This document shows positions 46,669 through 58,845 of a stretch of 64,000 bases of DNA, one piece after another. The position numbers and the translations under genes were made by a program. Source of the stretch: Grammothele lineata. Its lineage: Eukaryota; Basidiomycota; Agaricomycetes; Polyporales; Polyporaceae. Location: NCBI GenBank assembly GCA_002150815.3, contig NDFF03000324.1:1-64000 (forward strand), given 5' to 3'. The notes beneath the pieces are model-generated. The model worked only from the letters and a program-made list of their open reading frames with translations. It did no database searches and was not told where the DNA came from. The stretch's first letter is position 1. Each line of letters opens with the position of its first letter.

Positions 46669-49600
46669 GGCGAGTGTACGGTTAGATGTTTAGGGTTGGG
46701 AGATTAGGGGTGTGCACTGTGCTGTAAAAACTGGGTCGATAACTTAGAGCCGCAAGCCGAGGCTAGTTAGAGAGCAGGCAGAAGACCTGGGAGTGTGAAG
46801 AGAGCTGTGTTGCTGCCCTTCTCCGGTCAGCATTGGGCTCTTTATAGTGAGACTCGCTTGCGATCCAATCTGGGCGTTCAAATGTCTCACGACGTGGTGG
46901 GGGCCAAACGGCGGACCATGGAGGAGTTAACGTCGAGCGGTCCGTTGAACCCATGGTCCCGCCAGGCGTTCCGACCATTACGCACCCTGGCCACGCGACA
47001 TCAAGCGCCAAGGAGTCGATGAAGAGTGATATCCCAGTGACAGCCCGCGTTAAGGGTGTGACCGCACGAGTTTCAGTTCGTTGATGAACCGGGACAGAGG
47101 AAATTGTCCGTCGGGGTGCGCCGTTGGCCGTGTAAATTATGTCCGAAGACTCGGGGGGAGGAGGCCGGACAGCAAGCGCGACTCCGGTCACACAATCGCG
47201 GTACCGGCCGCTGGCACTGGTTCGTCGTCTGGTAGAGGCGCCAGGCGTATGCCGGACCGCCGTCCGAAGCGCTCGTGGACGCGCGGTGTTGAACTGTGCG
47301 CTTCCGTTCTCCCTTGTTTTTCACCCTGCAGACTGCTGAGCAGTTGGTTGAGCCACATCGTCATGGGCTAGAAAACGCGTCCAAACGTACCACTGCTCAG
47401 TCCCAGCCGTGTGAGAGACAAGACGGCCTTAGGTGGTGGAAGACACATCGGCGTGTGTAGTATAGGTCTCCAGTCGGCGCGTGTGAGCACCCGACGGGTT
47501 CGGGGATGTATTGAGTAGGAGCTGGCCGCTGCCGCCAGAGGGGTTGGAGCAGAGGTCGCGAGAAAGCGTTAGACTGCGCTCGACCGCCGACGCTAGCATG
47601 AATCGCAAAGGTCGACAAACCGCAGATTTTGTGTGTGCGGATGCCCATCGCGACACGTGGATAACATAGAACGATGAGGTTGCAGGGTATTGAACCATCT
47701 TGAAGCTGTAGAACATTGAGGGATCGTCTAGAAGACTAGGTGGGAGAACTGATATGCGATAGGAAACTTCGCGGTGGACTCGGTCATTCCTTGCACAGAC
47801 GTTCATGTTGGGCACGGCAGCTCGTATGCACGCTCTTGAGCCGGCAAGTGAAGAGTAAGATCCCATCTGGATGCGGGATGTGTCTTACGGCCGTTCATAT
47901 CATGTACAGAGGAGTCTAGATCTACATACGTGAGTTCAGATCCGTGTCTGAAACGACAAGCGCACCAAGAAATGCAGCAACCGTGGCAGGTTTAGTGACA
48001 TGTGGCGGTCCGCGCAGGGTCGTAGTTCAAACTGCAAGTCACACCTAAACGGCCCTGACTTCCCGACCGGGTGCCTGGATATCCCGGTGTCTCATGTGGC
48101 GTAGAGGTAGCACATCCCTGAACGGGCGACAAGCCTCCCATGGAGAGACCGTGTGCGGTAAGTAAGTGGTGTCCGAGAACGCTGGGTCTGTTATGATTAC
48201 TGCGAGCTTGACGGAGAGATATCTCGACAAGATCCCGGAGCGTGGGTGCTGTAACAGCAGCATAAATTGGCTGTGGACGATGCAGAGACGACACAGAAGG
48301 TGGGCGTGGTTGAAACCATGGTACAGTCATCAAGAAGAAGCACTGTAGGGCGTGCCAACGCCGTCTCCGATGCGTGCACGCCGCTCCGCCTCCCGGAACT
48401 TGCCGATGTCGTCATGACCCCTAACCCTAAGATCCGATGTTCCTTGCCATGCTGAGCGCTCCGCGAATGGGAACCCTGGCAGGTCCCTGCCATCTCATGG
48501 TGAACTTACTCAGGTGCGGCACATGTATCCTCAGAATTTATGGGTATCGTACAAGCCTGATATTGAATATCTAACTCTCTCGTGAAGACGGGGTATCAAC
48601 CTCCGGTCATCAACTAATACTTCTGTGGCTGCCCCAAGCATCGTGTCATTTCTGGCAGCATGCCTAGTCACGGCTCGAAGTGAGTATCGGACATTTCGTA
48701 GTCCTCTCCGCGCGCTGTTCTCCTTCATTTCTAGATTTGAGATTTCTCCGGACGCACGAGCTTTGCATGCTCTCACTGCTAATCTAGACCGTTGTTCGAT
48801 GCTGCTGTCATATTTGCACGTCCATGCTCTCCACGCACCACCGGATGGCAAGACCACGGCGGCTTTCGATTCTCAATGGTCGTCTGAATAGTGTTGATAT
48901 TTCCACTAGCACCATCCATCCCGACGGCCTCAAGCAATACCCACCGTTACTTAGCCGATATATGAGGCCAACAACTCTCCGCCACGGTGTTCGATAGGAC
49001 TCGCCCGGGTGAGCAAATCTGTCTTGTGAGAGTGTGGGGTCCAGTACTCCCCCCGATCGTTGAGGGGAACTCTCTTCGGCCAAAAAAGTTCGTTCTTTGA
49101 AACGATGCTTGTCCTGCAGTTATTACGTATTTCCGTAGGTTGTAGCACTACCATTCTGACCCCAATTGTGTCGCGCTTTCGGCTATATCCGATGCCGTCG
49201 AGGTACAACTTGAGATCAGGACACTATGACTTATTGATAATTACTTATTAAATCATCATTCGAGTCGAGAATGGTGGGCAGCGGTGGCTAGCAACTGTCA
49301 AAAGTTTGGCAATATTCTGCTCAAAACCTCTGTTGAACCCAGAAGATACCCAAGATCTCGGCAACAAATAGGTCTTTCCTTGCGGTGAGTTGGCTTAAAT
49401 CTTCACCAGGATCTGCCGTCTGCTCACTGGATGGGGTTGGAGCATTCCCGGGCCGTACATGTCCACAAGATTCCCTGCAAGCAAGTTGCTCCGTAGGCTC
49501 ACAACGAAGCTTCTGATCTAGCCCATTAAGTCCTCGGCCTTATTGTTTGAGTCTCCATATAGCACTCACGTTCCACTGCTATTCTCAAGATTCCATACTG

Positions 49601-51642
49601 TCTCAAAGGTGTGGATTCGTGCCAGCCAACGAACAATCAAAGTAACATTGGAGCCTAAGAAGATTCTGACAGCTGCAGGTCCGGTTCGGAGGTGCTCGCG
49701 ATCTTCGCGTTTGCGGCAGGATCAGAATCTGTTAGAAGTCTCGGCGACTATAAGCGCACCGTTCTCAATATCCTCTCGAGCTCAAATGGTAGGCTCAATA
49801 AATGCTGTATCCAAACGCCGGACACCGAAAGAAAATCGACTCAGCCAAACTTAGGCCACTCTACGAACGCCCTCGCTGGAATCCGAACGAGCTATGAACG
49901 CCGCGCACGCCGCACAGCGCCCTTGTCCGGCCCAGCGACAACCAGTTCAGACCTACTCCGGTCTCGGAGGGGGAAAGGCTGCGCAGCGCCGGCCAGTCTT
50001 GAAGGTGGGCGTATCGCTGTGAAAGGTTGGGCACGCCATGATGATTCTTTTTGAGTTGACCCCCACCTCCCGCCCATTTGTAGGACGTGATAGTGGTTGC
50101 CAACTGGCGCCCCATACCGGCATAATCGCCGCTCAATGCCGCTGCTATCCCGTCATCTTCTGCGCTCGAAAGTGGCAGGGCAGAACCAGCAACCATAATG
50201 AACCCGCGAACCTAGGCGCGCCTGTCCCAGATCGCAGCCTGCCATGGAGCACCCGAGGGGGCCGAGCAGAGTGGCAGGAGCCTCTTTTACGCCTGGGTGC
50301 TCACCAACGGCACCCCACTGGCAGCGGCGCGCCGATAGAAAGAACAACAACCTAGATTCGTCGATCTTGGAGCGGCGCTGTGGCGTTGGAGCATGACGCC
50401 GCATGACCCAAGCGCTGCGTGCCCGTCCCTGCGCTCGCCACCCTTGTGGCGAGGGGGGCGACCCTGGCCCTTCCCTGGCGCTCGTCGTCGTCGTCGTCGA
50501 AGATATCGAGTTAGCTGCCGGACGCGCGCTAGGGCGCCCGCTCCCATCGTGCGCTTGGGTGGGTATACGTTTGCCTGCGTCTATCCTATTCCGCCGTCTT
50601 TCCTCGGATCCGTGTGTCAAGCCACAATCCCATCACCAAGCGCTGGCGGCTGTATGGATGTTATCATGACTATTTTGCGGTTTGCGGCTAGGGAGTAACC
50701 CTTGCTACGGTCTCTGCGACTAGCTTTTCCTGGGCCTGCACAGCCTATGACGCTGCAGGGACGGGCTGTCAACCGGCAGGCACGGAACGCAAGCCGGAGT
50801 TGGATGTGGTGAGATATCACGTCGCAGACGCAGGTCATGATAATTCTCCCAGGCCTAGTAGTAGGGACACGAGGGCTCCAAGGTGGGATTGCGGCCACCA
50901 CGCGCCGCGAGGAGATGCGTTGTCAAATAGAGCTCAGGACGTCGACGAGCGGTCCGGGTAAGCCTTCTCGCGGCTGCCCTAGGTAGGCGTTCCGTGAAGG
51001 GATGGTCAGATGTCTGCTGAGATCGCCGCTGTTGTAGGACGAGCCTTTCGCACGAACGCTACCAGGTATGAACAATCGGCGTACCCGGCCGTTGAGTCGG
51101 TGATAGAATTTTTCTTCCAACAGTGACATTCGTGGAAGAGTTGTTTATAAAGACTATAGCACTTGCGCACTTAGTGATCTATATGTGTGGAGTAATCTAA
51201 CGGATGCAGGATACAGTCGGACGCGCGCAGGTGGTATGAAGGACAAGAAAACGCTAGCTTATACAAGAAAAGAGCTAGTTCAGGAGTCTGGTAGACCCCG
51301 GATCTTAAATCTCGGCATTTATACATAGGTCAAAAGGCGGGAACACCAAGCCAAATCAGAACAACGCACGGAAGCAGATGCGGACGGGTCTTGCAGGGAG
51401 CTCAAGCCTGGACCTCTCCATATACTCGACTTCACCACACTTAGGACCTGAAACGATCCGTACAAGGCGGGTTTCTGATCGCACGTGTATGCGTACTTCT
51501 CTAAGTCATGCTGCACGTCATACAGGCAACTGTAGGTAAGAAAGAATTACACTCAGCGCGGTTGTCGCGGGCGGGGACCAACGGGCAGGCGAAGCGCGGG
51601 TATCCTGGGGCGTCGGCGCAAAAACTCACCTCATCGCCTCTC
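46669..51642. other. 5-kb gene-free spacer between the terpene synthases
   Basis: No P450, transporter or regulator gene could be found. Frames are short and unsupported on both strands. Features: an AT-rich patch at about 49215-49260, a (CGT)n run near 50485-50500, and GC-rich stretches at 50230-50560. It looks like decayed sequence; no terminal repeats were recognised. Confidence 0.45.
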
Positions 51643-53073
51643 TCAAGCTTCTATCACCTGTTCCTCGGCCGTGTGCTCCTCTTTGTCACTGTCCTCGCTG
51701 CCGTAGTTGATGCGGGGCTGGAGCACAACAACCTTCGTCTCTTTGACACGCTTGACAGCTGGTCCGAAGTAGCGCTGCGTCTCGAAGCTCCAGTCGAGGT
51801 TGCCAACGACCCAGTGTTCCATTGCGCCGACGTAGCGCGCAACGGCGGCATCGAGCGCGGGTGTACCAAAGGAGCGTAGACCGAGCTCTGCCTTGGCGCG
51901 CATGAATGTGCCCATGAGCGCGCCGAAGTGCGCACTGATGCGGTCCGATGCCTCTTGGAGACTGATACGGTTCTCGCGCATAAGGACGGTGACGATATTG
52001 TTCCCAGCAAGGCCGCGCGCTTGCTCCATGTTGTAGGAGTACACGTCCTAAATGTTGAAAGGGATTAAGAAAGTGATGTCAGCGAATCGTCTAATGCTCA
52101 ACGCCCATCCCTGGATACTGGGCCTAGAGGGACAGGGACTCGGGACTAGACCCGGCTCCGAGCCCGCTGCGCAAGCAGGCGGAAGGGTGTGGCGGCGGAG
52201 CTAGTGGGGCTTATAGGTGTACACATGTACTCACGTTAGACCAGCAGACCATGTCGGCCGCAGACCAGTAGAGCGTCATGAATATCTCGTCCTGGAAGAC
52301 AGCGTCGGGGAGGTCGATGCCGAGCGCATGCTCGAACAACCCGAAGCACAGCCGGATCGCGCTGTTCTCACGGCGGAGTGGCATGAAGCCTTCAAGATTG
52401 AGCACCTCATCGCGCTCGCGCAACTCGGCCTCACGCGCGACGGCGTTGATATAGTCGGCGCAGTGTACCAGGAAGCGACGGTAGCTCAGCGGGCCGGTGT
52501 GCTCGAGTAGCCGTTGCTTGAACCTAAACACCACAAGCGCGAGCGAGTCAATGGCAATGACGCAGGGCGCAGCCAGGGGAGAAGGCGTCGATTGAGGACA
52601 CGACGGGCGCGGTAGAAGAGGTTCGCAATGGATGAACAAGCGACGATCAGTGAACTAGAAGGAAGGATGACGTCCCAAAACCAGGTACGGGGAGGGACTT
52701 ACTCGCGAGTCATCTTCGCGAGCGCTGAGCCGTCGTCCCAGTCAGGGTAGCGCATTGAATTCAGGAAGACTTCGCCCGTGGCGCGCGCGCCGATACCGTC
52801 CTGGTCATCGGAGACCTCATCGACGACGAAGAGGAGGTTGACGAAGTCGCAGCAGGTGCGAAACTGCGCGTACGGTGCGTACGGGTAGGTGTGGGAGACG
52901 AGAAGTTCATTGCTGCCCTGGAGGAAGAATGCGAGCTTGGCACCCTTGAAGAGGTTGTAACCATTGATCCATGCGCGGGACTCGGCGGCTGCCTTCTCGT
53001 AATGCGGACTTGTCTCTCCCGCGAAAGGGCAAACAGAGTGGAGATCGGGAAGGATAAACTGAGTGGCAGACAT
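51643..53073 (-). CDS. Sesquiterpene synthase 2 (paralogue of synthase 1)
   Basis: Same reaction class as the neighbouring synthase. Start ATG 53073 ([19 protein letters not shown]); the frame is open further upstream, but only from a TTG. Motifs: [35 protein letters not shown] triad [20 protein letters not shown]. Intron positions (TRE|F and WSN|D) match synthase 1 exactly, supporting tandem duplication. The introns here are longer (about 150-170 nt versus 55-65 nt). C-terminal acidic tail ends EEQVIEA-stop. A TATAAAA on the minus strand at 53217-53223 lies about 145 bp upstream of the ATG. All catalytic residues are intact. Confidence 0.93.
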
Positions 53074-56050
53074 ATCGGTGGGTGAAAACCTGGTCTGTGT
53101 GGTGAACGTGGTAGGTGTGTAGACAGCAGTGAAAGGGATGAAAGACTGGGTGACCAAGAGGTAGGGTAAGGACGCAAAGACTTTGCGATGAGGATGTCGA
53201 AACTCCAGCAGCCATCTTTTATATCCCCCATATGCCTACTCGTCTATCAGGTATCGGACCAGGATATCCTCTGGTTGGAGCGCATGGCGACTGGAACCAT
53301 AACCGGACTGAGAATGCCAGTGGAATGCTACCGAAGACTCGGGCATCCCTTGTGCGATCGAGGACGTGGGCGTCGGGGCATCCGACCTAGGGCGCAGAGG
53401 GCTTGCGCGGCTGCTGCGAACATCCTGTCAAGTCCTGTCATAAGGCAAGCAGATTAGATTTGGATACGACGGGATGAGTGTATCACACACTATGGCTGTA
53501 ATACGGCATAGCCCTTCCTCCGATAGTCCAAGCGCAGTATGTGGTGTGGGTATGACATGCAGGCTAATGACTGCAGGCTAACCCTGTGCAGTTCTACTTC
53601 ACCGATGTTTGTCGGTGAATGTTCCGCAACTTCGCTCCCCGAATATACGTGGCTGTTCAGGCGCGTCAGCGAGTTGGAGTCAGCGCGATGTCCCGGGAGA
53701 CGGTCACAGTCGGACGTGGCTTCGGACTTACGGGACAGTGCTACGCACGGAAGTGCACAGCGCACGTGAAGCTGCACTAGAAAGCTCTCGGATTGCACGA
53801 CACGTTGTCCGCTTCGATCGGCGGAGACATTGTAGATTCACTGCCTTCGTCGAAATCTCCGCGTTAGGAGGGCCACACCCAGAAGTGCTGTATGCGGCAT
53901 AGCGGGTCGGAGAAAGAACGCGCTACATCTCACGATCGAGCCCAGTTGAAGCGCGGGTCCGCGTCTGCCGGAGAAGCTCGAAAGCGTCAGCGTTACTACT
54001 GTAAGTCGCCCGTCAGGAGAACCAATAGACACTTACATCTACCATGCGAGCACGGGCGTCACAATGCAGTCAATGACGAGTCGTAGTCACGGTTACGCTG
54101 AGATCGACTACATGATTGTCGGAACGCGGGATAGGAACTCATATTCGTGACATACACTGATCGTCTGCTCGCCTCACGGCGCCGCACATCCCTTGGATGT
54201 TTTACGGATAGAAAAAGCGGACGGCATGATCGTTTCCGTACCCATGATGGCTCATCCGCCGGATCAAAGGTCTTATTGCCTTCGGAGCGCTGCAGAGGGG
54301 CAAATGTTCAGAGTGAACGTGTTTGTGATGAAAACCGGACATACTAGTGACTACGCGCCGACTAGGGCAAACGCCGTTACGACAGCGGTAAACGTCCAGC
54401 CGGGAACGGCCACTACATTGCCAAATGTGCCCTTCTAAGAGTGTTGATTCATCACCCGACTCTGCCAAGGGTACCGCCACCAGGACATAACGGATGTGAT
54501 CGCGGCAAGCACGAAGGATTGTCGTGGAAGCGCATTTTCGAGACCCGGAGTGGATATTCGATATTGTTTGGGATGAAAGAATTACAGCTTGACGATACGC
54601 CATCTGCTGTATAGATATCAGTGAACTTGGGATGAGCGCACTGAGGCTGGTTCGTACAGAAAGCCAGCGAACCGTGCTGTTTTCTTTGTGAGTTCCGTAC
54701 TTGCCCTGGTTGTCACACGTGGTGGGGAAGGGTAAGCGCTACACCTTGCAAACGTCGATCGACAGCTTTCATCGAGTGCGATGCCAGCTGTATTCTCAGC
54801 GGTGAATGAGAGGCCTGCCGATAGTGGATGACGGGATGGCCTTGTTACTACGGTCCGAACGATGACAACACGGTGGCGGAACAGTGACGGTGGGGATGCG
54901 TACAGCATGTGAGTCGATATGCATCGGCCGAGAGATGAAGAACTTACAGTGAATGCTGACATCGCCGCGAGATGCTCGTAACGTTTGGGAATGAGACGAC
55001 AGCGGCACGAGGAGCCGAAGAAGGTGTTGAAGCAATGACACAGCCAAGGCGGGAGGGTCGTACTGGGGCGAAGATCGAAAACAGATATGGTCGGGCATAG
55101 CGCAAATCGTCCCCGAACCGTCAGTGGGGTCTCCCAGGCACGCGATCACGGTATCCCGCTGTTTTGCGATGGGGAATGGACAGGATCGTCGTTCCCCGCT
55201 CTCGTTTACCTGGAGGTTAGGCCGGCGATGTGAGCCATGCAGCTACGGATTCCAATGACGATACTTTGCTGATGGTGGTACGTTCCATCCGCAGGTGTAC
55301 GGCAAGCCTCAGGGACTGGGTGACAATTGCGGACAAGAAGCGGAAGAGGCATTGGTAAGGGGTTACGTCGCGGCAGAACTTCTCATGGAATCTCACGGAA
55401 GGAGATTTGGCGGCCACACTAGTGCAACTATCCAACCCAGGCCTGCGAGAGACCTGAGCCATCCCACCCCGTAGTTGTGTCGATGACTGATGGGCTTGAC
55501 GGTACTTCAAACAGTTTGCGGGGGCTAACCCGAAGTATACTGCTGCAGGCAAAGGGCAAGGTCTTGACTCGACGAGCGGTATGAAGAAATGAGACTTTGC
55601 ATCATATGTCAACAGCTGCTGGGAAGCTTGCTACTCACCTGTGATATAGTACTAGGGGACCGAACAGTACCCACAATACATGCGCTCCCGCCGCACTATC
55701 CCTTTGGGGAAACGTTGTCAGTTAAGACTGTCGCCAGGGACATATCTACCTGTCGTGAACGTCCAAAATTACTCGATACGGCATATAGGCACAGACAACT
55801 CACCAGAAGCCATAGTCCCTCACCTTGTCTGGATCACAGAGGAACGAGGGTGGGTCTGAGTGCCTAACGTGTATGACAGGTCTGAATTGTCAGGGAAAGC
55901 CTAGGGGAACATACAATGTAGAAAATGAACGACAACAGGCTGGCTACATAACAATGATGATCGAGACAACGATGGAAGGACCGAGAGCCAGGCGCAACTG
56001 AGGAGAGATGAAACTGGGACGACGACGCGAATAAAGATATGTCGAGAGAG
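53074..56050. other. 3-kb interval without recognised gene
   Basis: Apart from the synthase 2 promoter (to about 53250), nothing could be supported. Minus-strand frames at 54618-54962 and 55217-55612 lack motifs and clean introns. No RNA genes or repeats seen. Confidence 0.45.
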
Positions 56051-56969
56051 CTAGAAACAGATACGATAACTGGCGTAACGTCCACTCGTCTCACTTGGCC
56101 TTGTGATTTTGACGACGTTGCCCCGCTTGAGGCCGTAATAGCGCGCCACCGGGTCCGCTAACTGGATGCGAGGAAGCTGCGTCTCCTTCAGCCGGCTTGA
56201 GAAGAGGGCATGTCAGCTGGCTCCACAACACCGGTGGGCAAGACGTACTAGGTATCAAGCAGCTCCTTCTTTTGTTCGTTCGTGAGAACTTCGTGTCTCG
56301 GCACTAGCGTGTGATGAGTGATGTTAACGAGTAAGTCCGATTCTGAGAACTCCTCGAGCTTGTAATGGGACGCCATTGCTACAATGACCTGGCGCGAGAA
56401 GTTGTTGACTACTATATCCGACAGCACCCGTAAAAATGGATCTCGCTCACCTTCCGCGCTGAAGGCGTCATGTTCCCCGGAAAGACGATGATGCCCTGCT
56501 GAATATTCTTCTCATCCAGAATCCCGAGCAACCTGATCGGGACGACCGTTGGGACTGCTAGAATGTAATGCTGAAGATCGGATACTCACTTCCTCATTGT
56601 TTTAACACCAACGCTCTTCTCGTCTGTAAAGAACACGAATATTTGCAAGGAAGGATTGTCGCGATGATTCGTAAAGAAATTAAGTTGACTCCGGCTGCAG
56701 TGCCGTCAGGGGATGAATGCACAACGCCCGGGCAAGTCAGCTCACTCAACAACGTTCGACTGGCTAGCATAGTGGGAGATAAAAGTTGTCAAATCCATGT
56801 TGATTTCATCGTCCGAGACCTGGAATCCCTGCAGGCCAGATTACGTTCGACCAAGCACGAGATCGTGGTATTCACAGACAAGACGCACCCGGTCCTTGAC
56901 GAGCTCGTGAATTGTGCGGTTAACCTTCCAAAGTTTCGCAGCCTCCTGGGAGTTTTCGGCTTCTGACAT
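56051..56969 (-). CDS. RPB5: RNA polymerase I/II/III shared subunit RPABC1
   Basis: Subunit common to all three nuclear RNA polymerases, at the DNA entry jaw. Start ATG 56969 ([20 protein letters not shown]). Exons spell out [54 protein letters not shown], the assembly domain ([21 protein letters not shown], [16 protein letters not shown]) and the invariant C-terminal domain [39 protein letters not shown], ending RICF-stop. About five introns. Divergent from SWD2 with 133 bp between ATGs. Confidence 0.96.
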
Positions 56970-57102
56970 AGTGTAAGGGACACGAAGCGGATTGCAGTGG
57001 TGGTCGACACAAGAAGGGCGAAGTGGCGTAGGGAGACGCTCGAAATTTCGATCCCGGAACCGTCGAGCACGGGCGCGTAACGCGCTCCGATCGCTCTTCC
57101 CC

Positions 57103-58504
57103 ATGCCTCCGCCACCGCCGACAACGACGGCTAACCATGAGCCACCCCCGCTCCTCACGCTCACGACGGCGATTATGGTACGTGCGCCGACATCTTACCT
57201 ACGCCGCTGTGGCTGAACATATGTGTTTTAGAGCAAGATGAAAGCAGCCAAGGTCTTCAAGAACGCGGTCGAGAACACGCCGCCGCCCTCGCCCGGACAA
57301 GGCAGTCGCTCGCCCCAAACCCAGCAAGGTCCAAAACATATCACAGGTCTCAGTTTTGACGATAGGGGGGATCAGTGCATTACGGCGGCAGAGGATGAGA
57401 CGTTCAGGCTGTATAACTGCAAATCCGGCAAGCGAGTTCTCTTCGTCTTGCGGACGCTCCTGGCGTGAATTGACCCACCTCTTTCTTAATCCTTCACCCC
57501 ACCTATTACCCACCCAGACAGATGAAAATCCTCTACTCGAAGAAGTACGGCGTAGACCTTCCACGGTTCACACATAAGAACACCGCTATCCTTCATGCGT
57601 CAACGAAGGAAGATGACACAGTCCGCTATCACTCCCTCCACGACAACAAGTACCTACAGTACTTCAAAGGCCATAGAGGCCGCGTCATTTCCCTCGAAAT
57701 GTCTCCTGTGGATGATGGCTTCATGTCCGGCTCTCTCGACAAGACTGTCAGGCTTTGGGACCTCCGCTCGCCCAACTGCCGCGGGATCCTGAACCTGCCA
57801 GCGTCACCCGTAGTCGCGTACGACGCGTCAGGTCTTGTCTTTGCCGTTGGCGTGAATCAGTACTCGCGCATTCTCGTGTATGACGTGTCCAACTTTGACA
57901 AGTCGCCTTTCCTCACCATCACCCTTGAGGACCCGTCCCTCGCGCGCATTACATATCCTCCCCGCGCAATCTACATGACCTCCCTATCATTTTCTACGAA
58001 CGGCAAGTACCTCCTTGTCGGCTGCTCAGGTGAGGCGCACTACGTCGTCGACGCCTTCACTGGAGACCTTCTTGCGAAGCTTGAGGGGCACAAGGGTCTA
58101 GAACGCCGCCGCCTTGACGCGCAGATCAACATCGAGCCCACGCGGGGGTGCTCTGGCGAGGAGGTGTCGTGGACACCTGACAGCAAGTTCGTCGTCTCCG
58201 GTAGCCTTGATGGACGGATATGTCTTTGGGATATCTCAACTCTTCAACTGGTAGAAGGAGGCGGCAAAGCGGACATCAAGCATATGCAACCAGCCGCGGT
58301 GCTAGAGGGACACCCCGGCCCTGTGCGGTGTGTCAAGTTCAACCCACGGTTGGCGATGATGGCCTCTGCGGGCGCGGAACTGGTCAGTGACTCGTTACTT
58401 TTGGTAGCGTTGGCTCTGAGATTTGCTTCTAGGCGTTTTGGCTTCCTGATCCCGCAGGAGATATGGAGGAAATTGCAAAAGAGCTTCTGAAGAAGAAAGT
58501 GTAG
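57103..58504 (+). CDS. SWD2: WD40 protein Swd2 (COMPASS and cleavage/polyadenylation factor)
   Basis: Beta-propeller subunit shared by the Set1 H3K4 methyltransferase and, in yeast, the CPF. A Pro/Thr-rich first exon (ATG 57103) joins to SKMKAAKVFKNAVENTPPPS. Then HITGLSFDDRGDQCITAAED, KKYGVDLPRFTHKNTAILHA, KYLQYFKGHRGRVISLEMSP, GSLDKTVRLWDLRSPNCRG, YMTSLSFSTNGKYLLVGCSG, EEVSWTPDSKFVVSGSLDGR and GHPGPVRCVKFNPRLAMMAS, ending LAFWLPDPAGDMEEIAKELL, KKKV-stop after the last intron. The HKNTAILHAS segment and lack of long insertions fit WDR82/Swd2. The internal ATG in SKMKAA is a possible alternative start. Confidence 0.93.
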
Positions 58505-58845
58505 CTGCGACTGTGCCCTGGATTGTAGTGTAGGGTCCCTCTTAATAAACGTCATCGAATATCGCTTGTAGCCGTATTATAAATTCCCAGTAGACTGCCC
58601 CCATTTTTTCTTCATACGCATTAGCCCCTACTCCTCACAGAAGTGCGTCGTCATCAATGTGCATGTGCCTAGGCCAGCATGATAGACCACGATCCATATA
58701 CTGCGTGCTGTATTACAGAATTCGCGGCCACGTGCGGGCGCGCCCCTTCCCAATGCGGCAAGTGGACGTGGCACATATACTGCATTCTAATCGACTCCTG
58801 AGTTTTCTCCTAAAACTCTTCGGTCTGGTTCCTCGTTGGTTCAGG

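Noticed and set aside
48416..48431. CCCCTAACCCTAA resembling telomere repeat
   Set aside because: Only two units, in the middle of a gene-rich contig; likely chance.
53073..53157. Longer N-terminus for sesquiterpene synthase 2
   Set aside because: The upstream part starts at TTG only; ATG 53073 matches the start of the paralogue.
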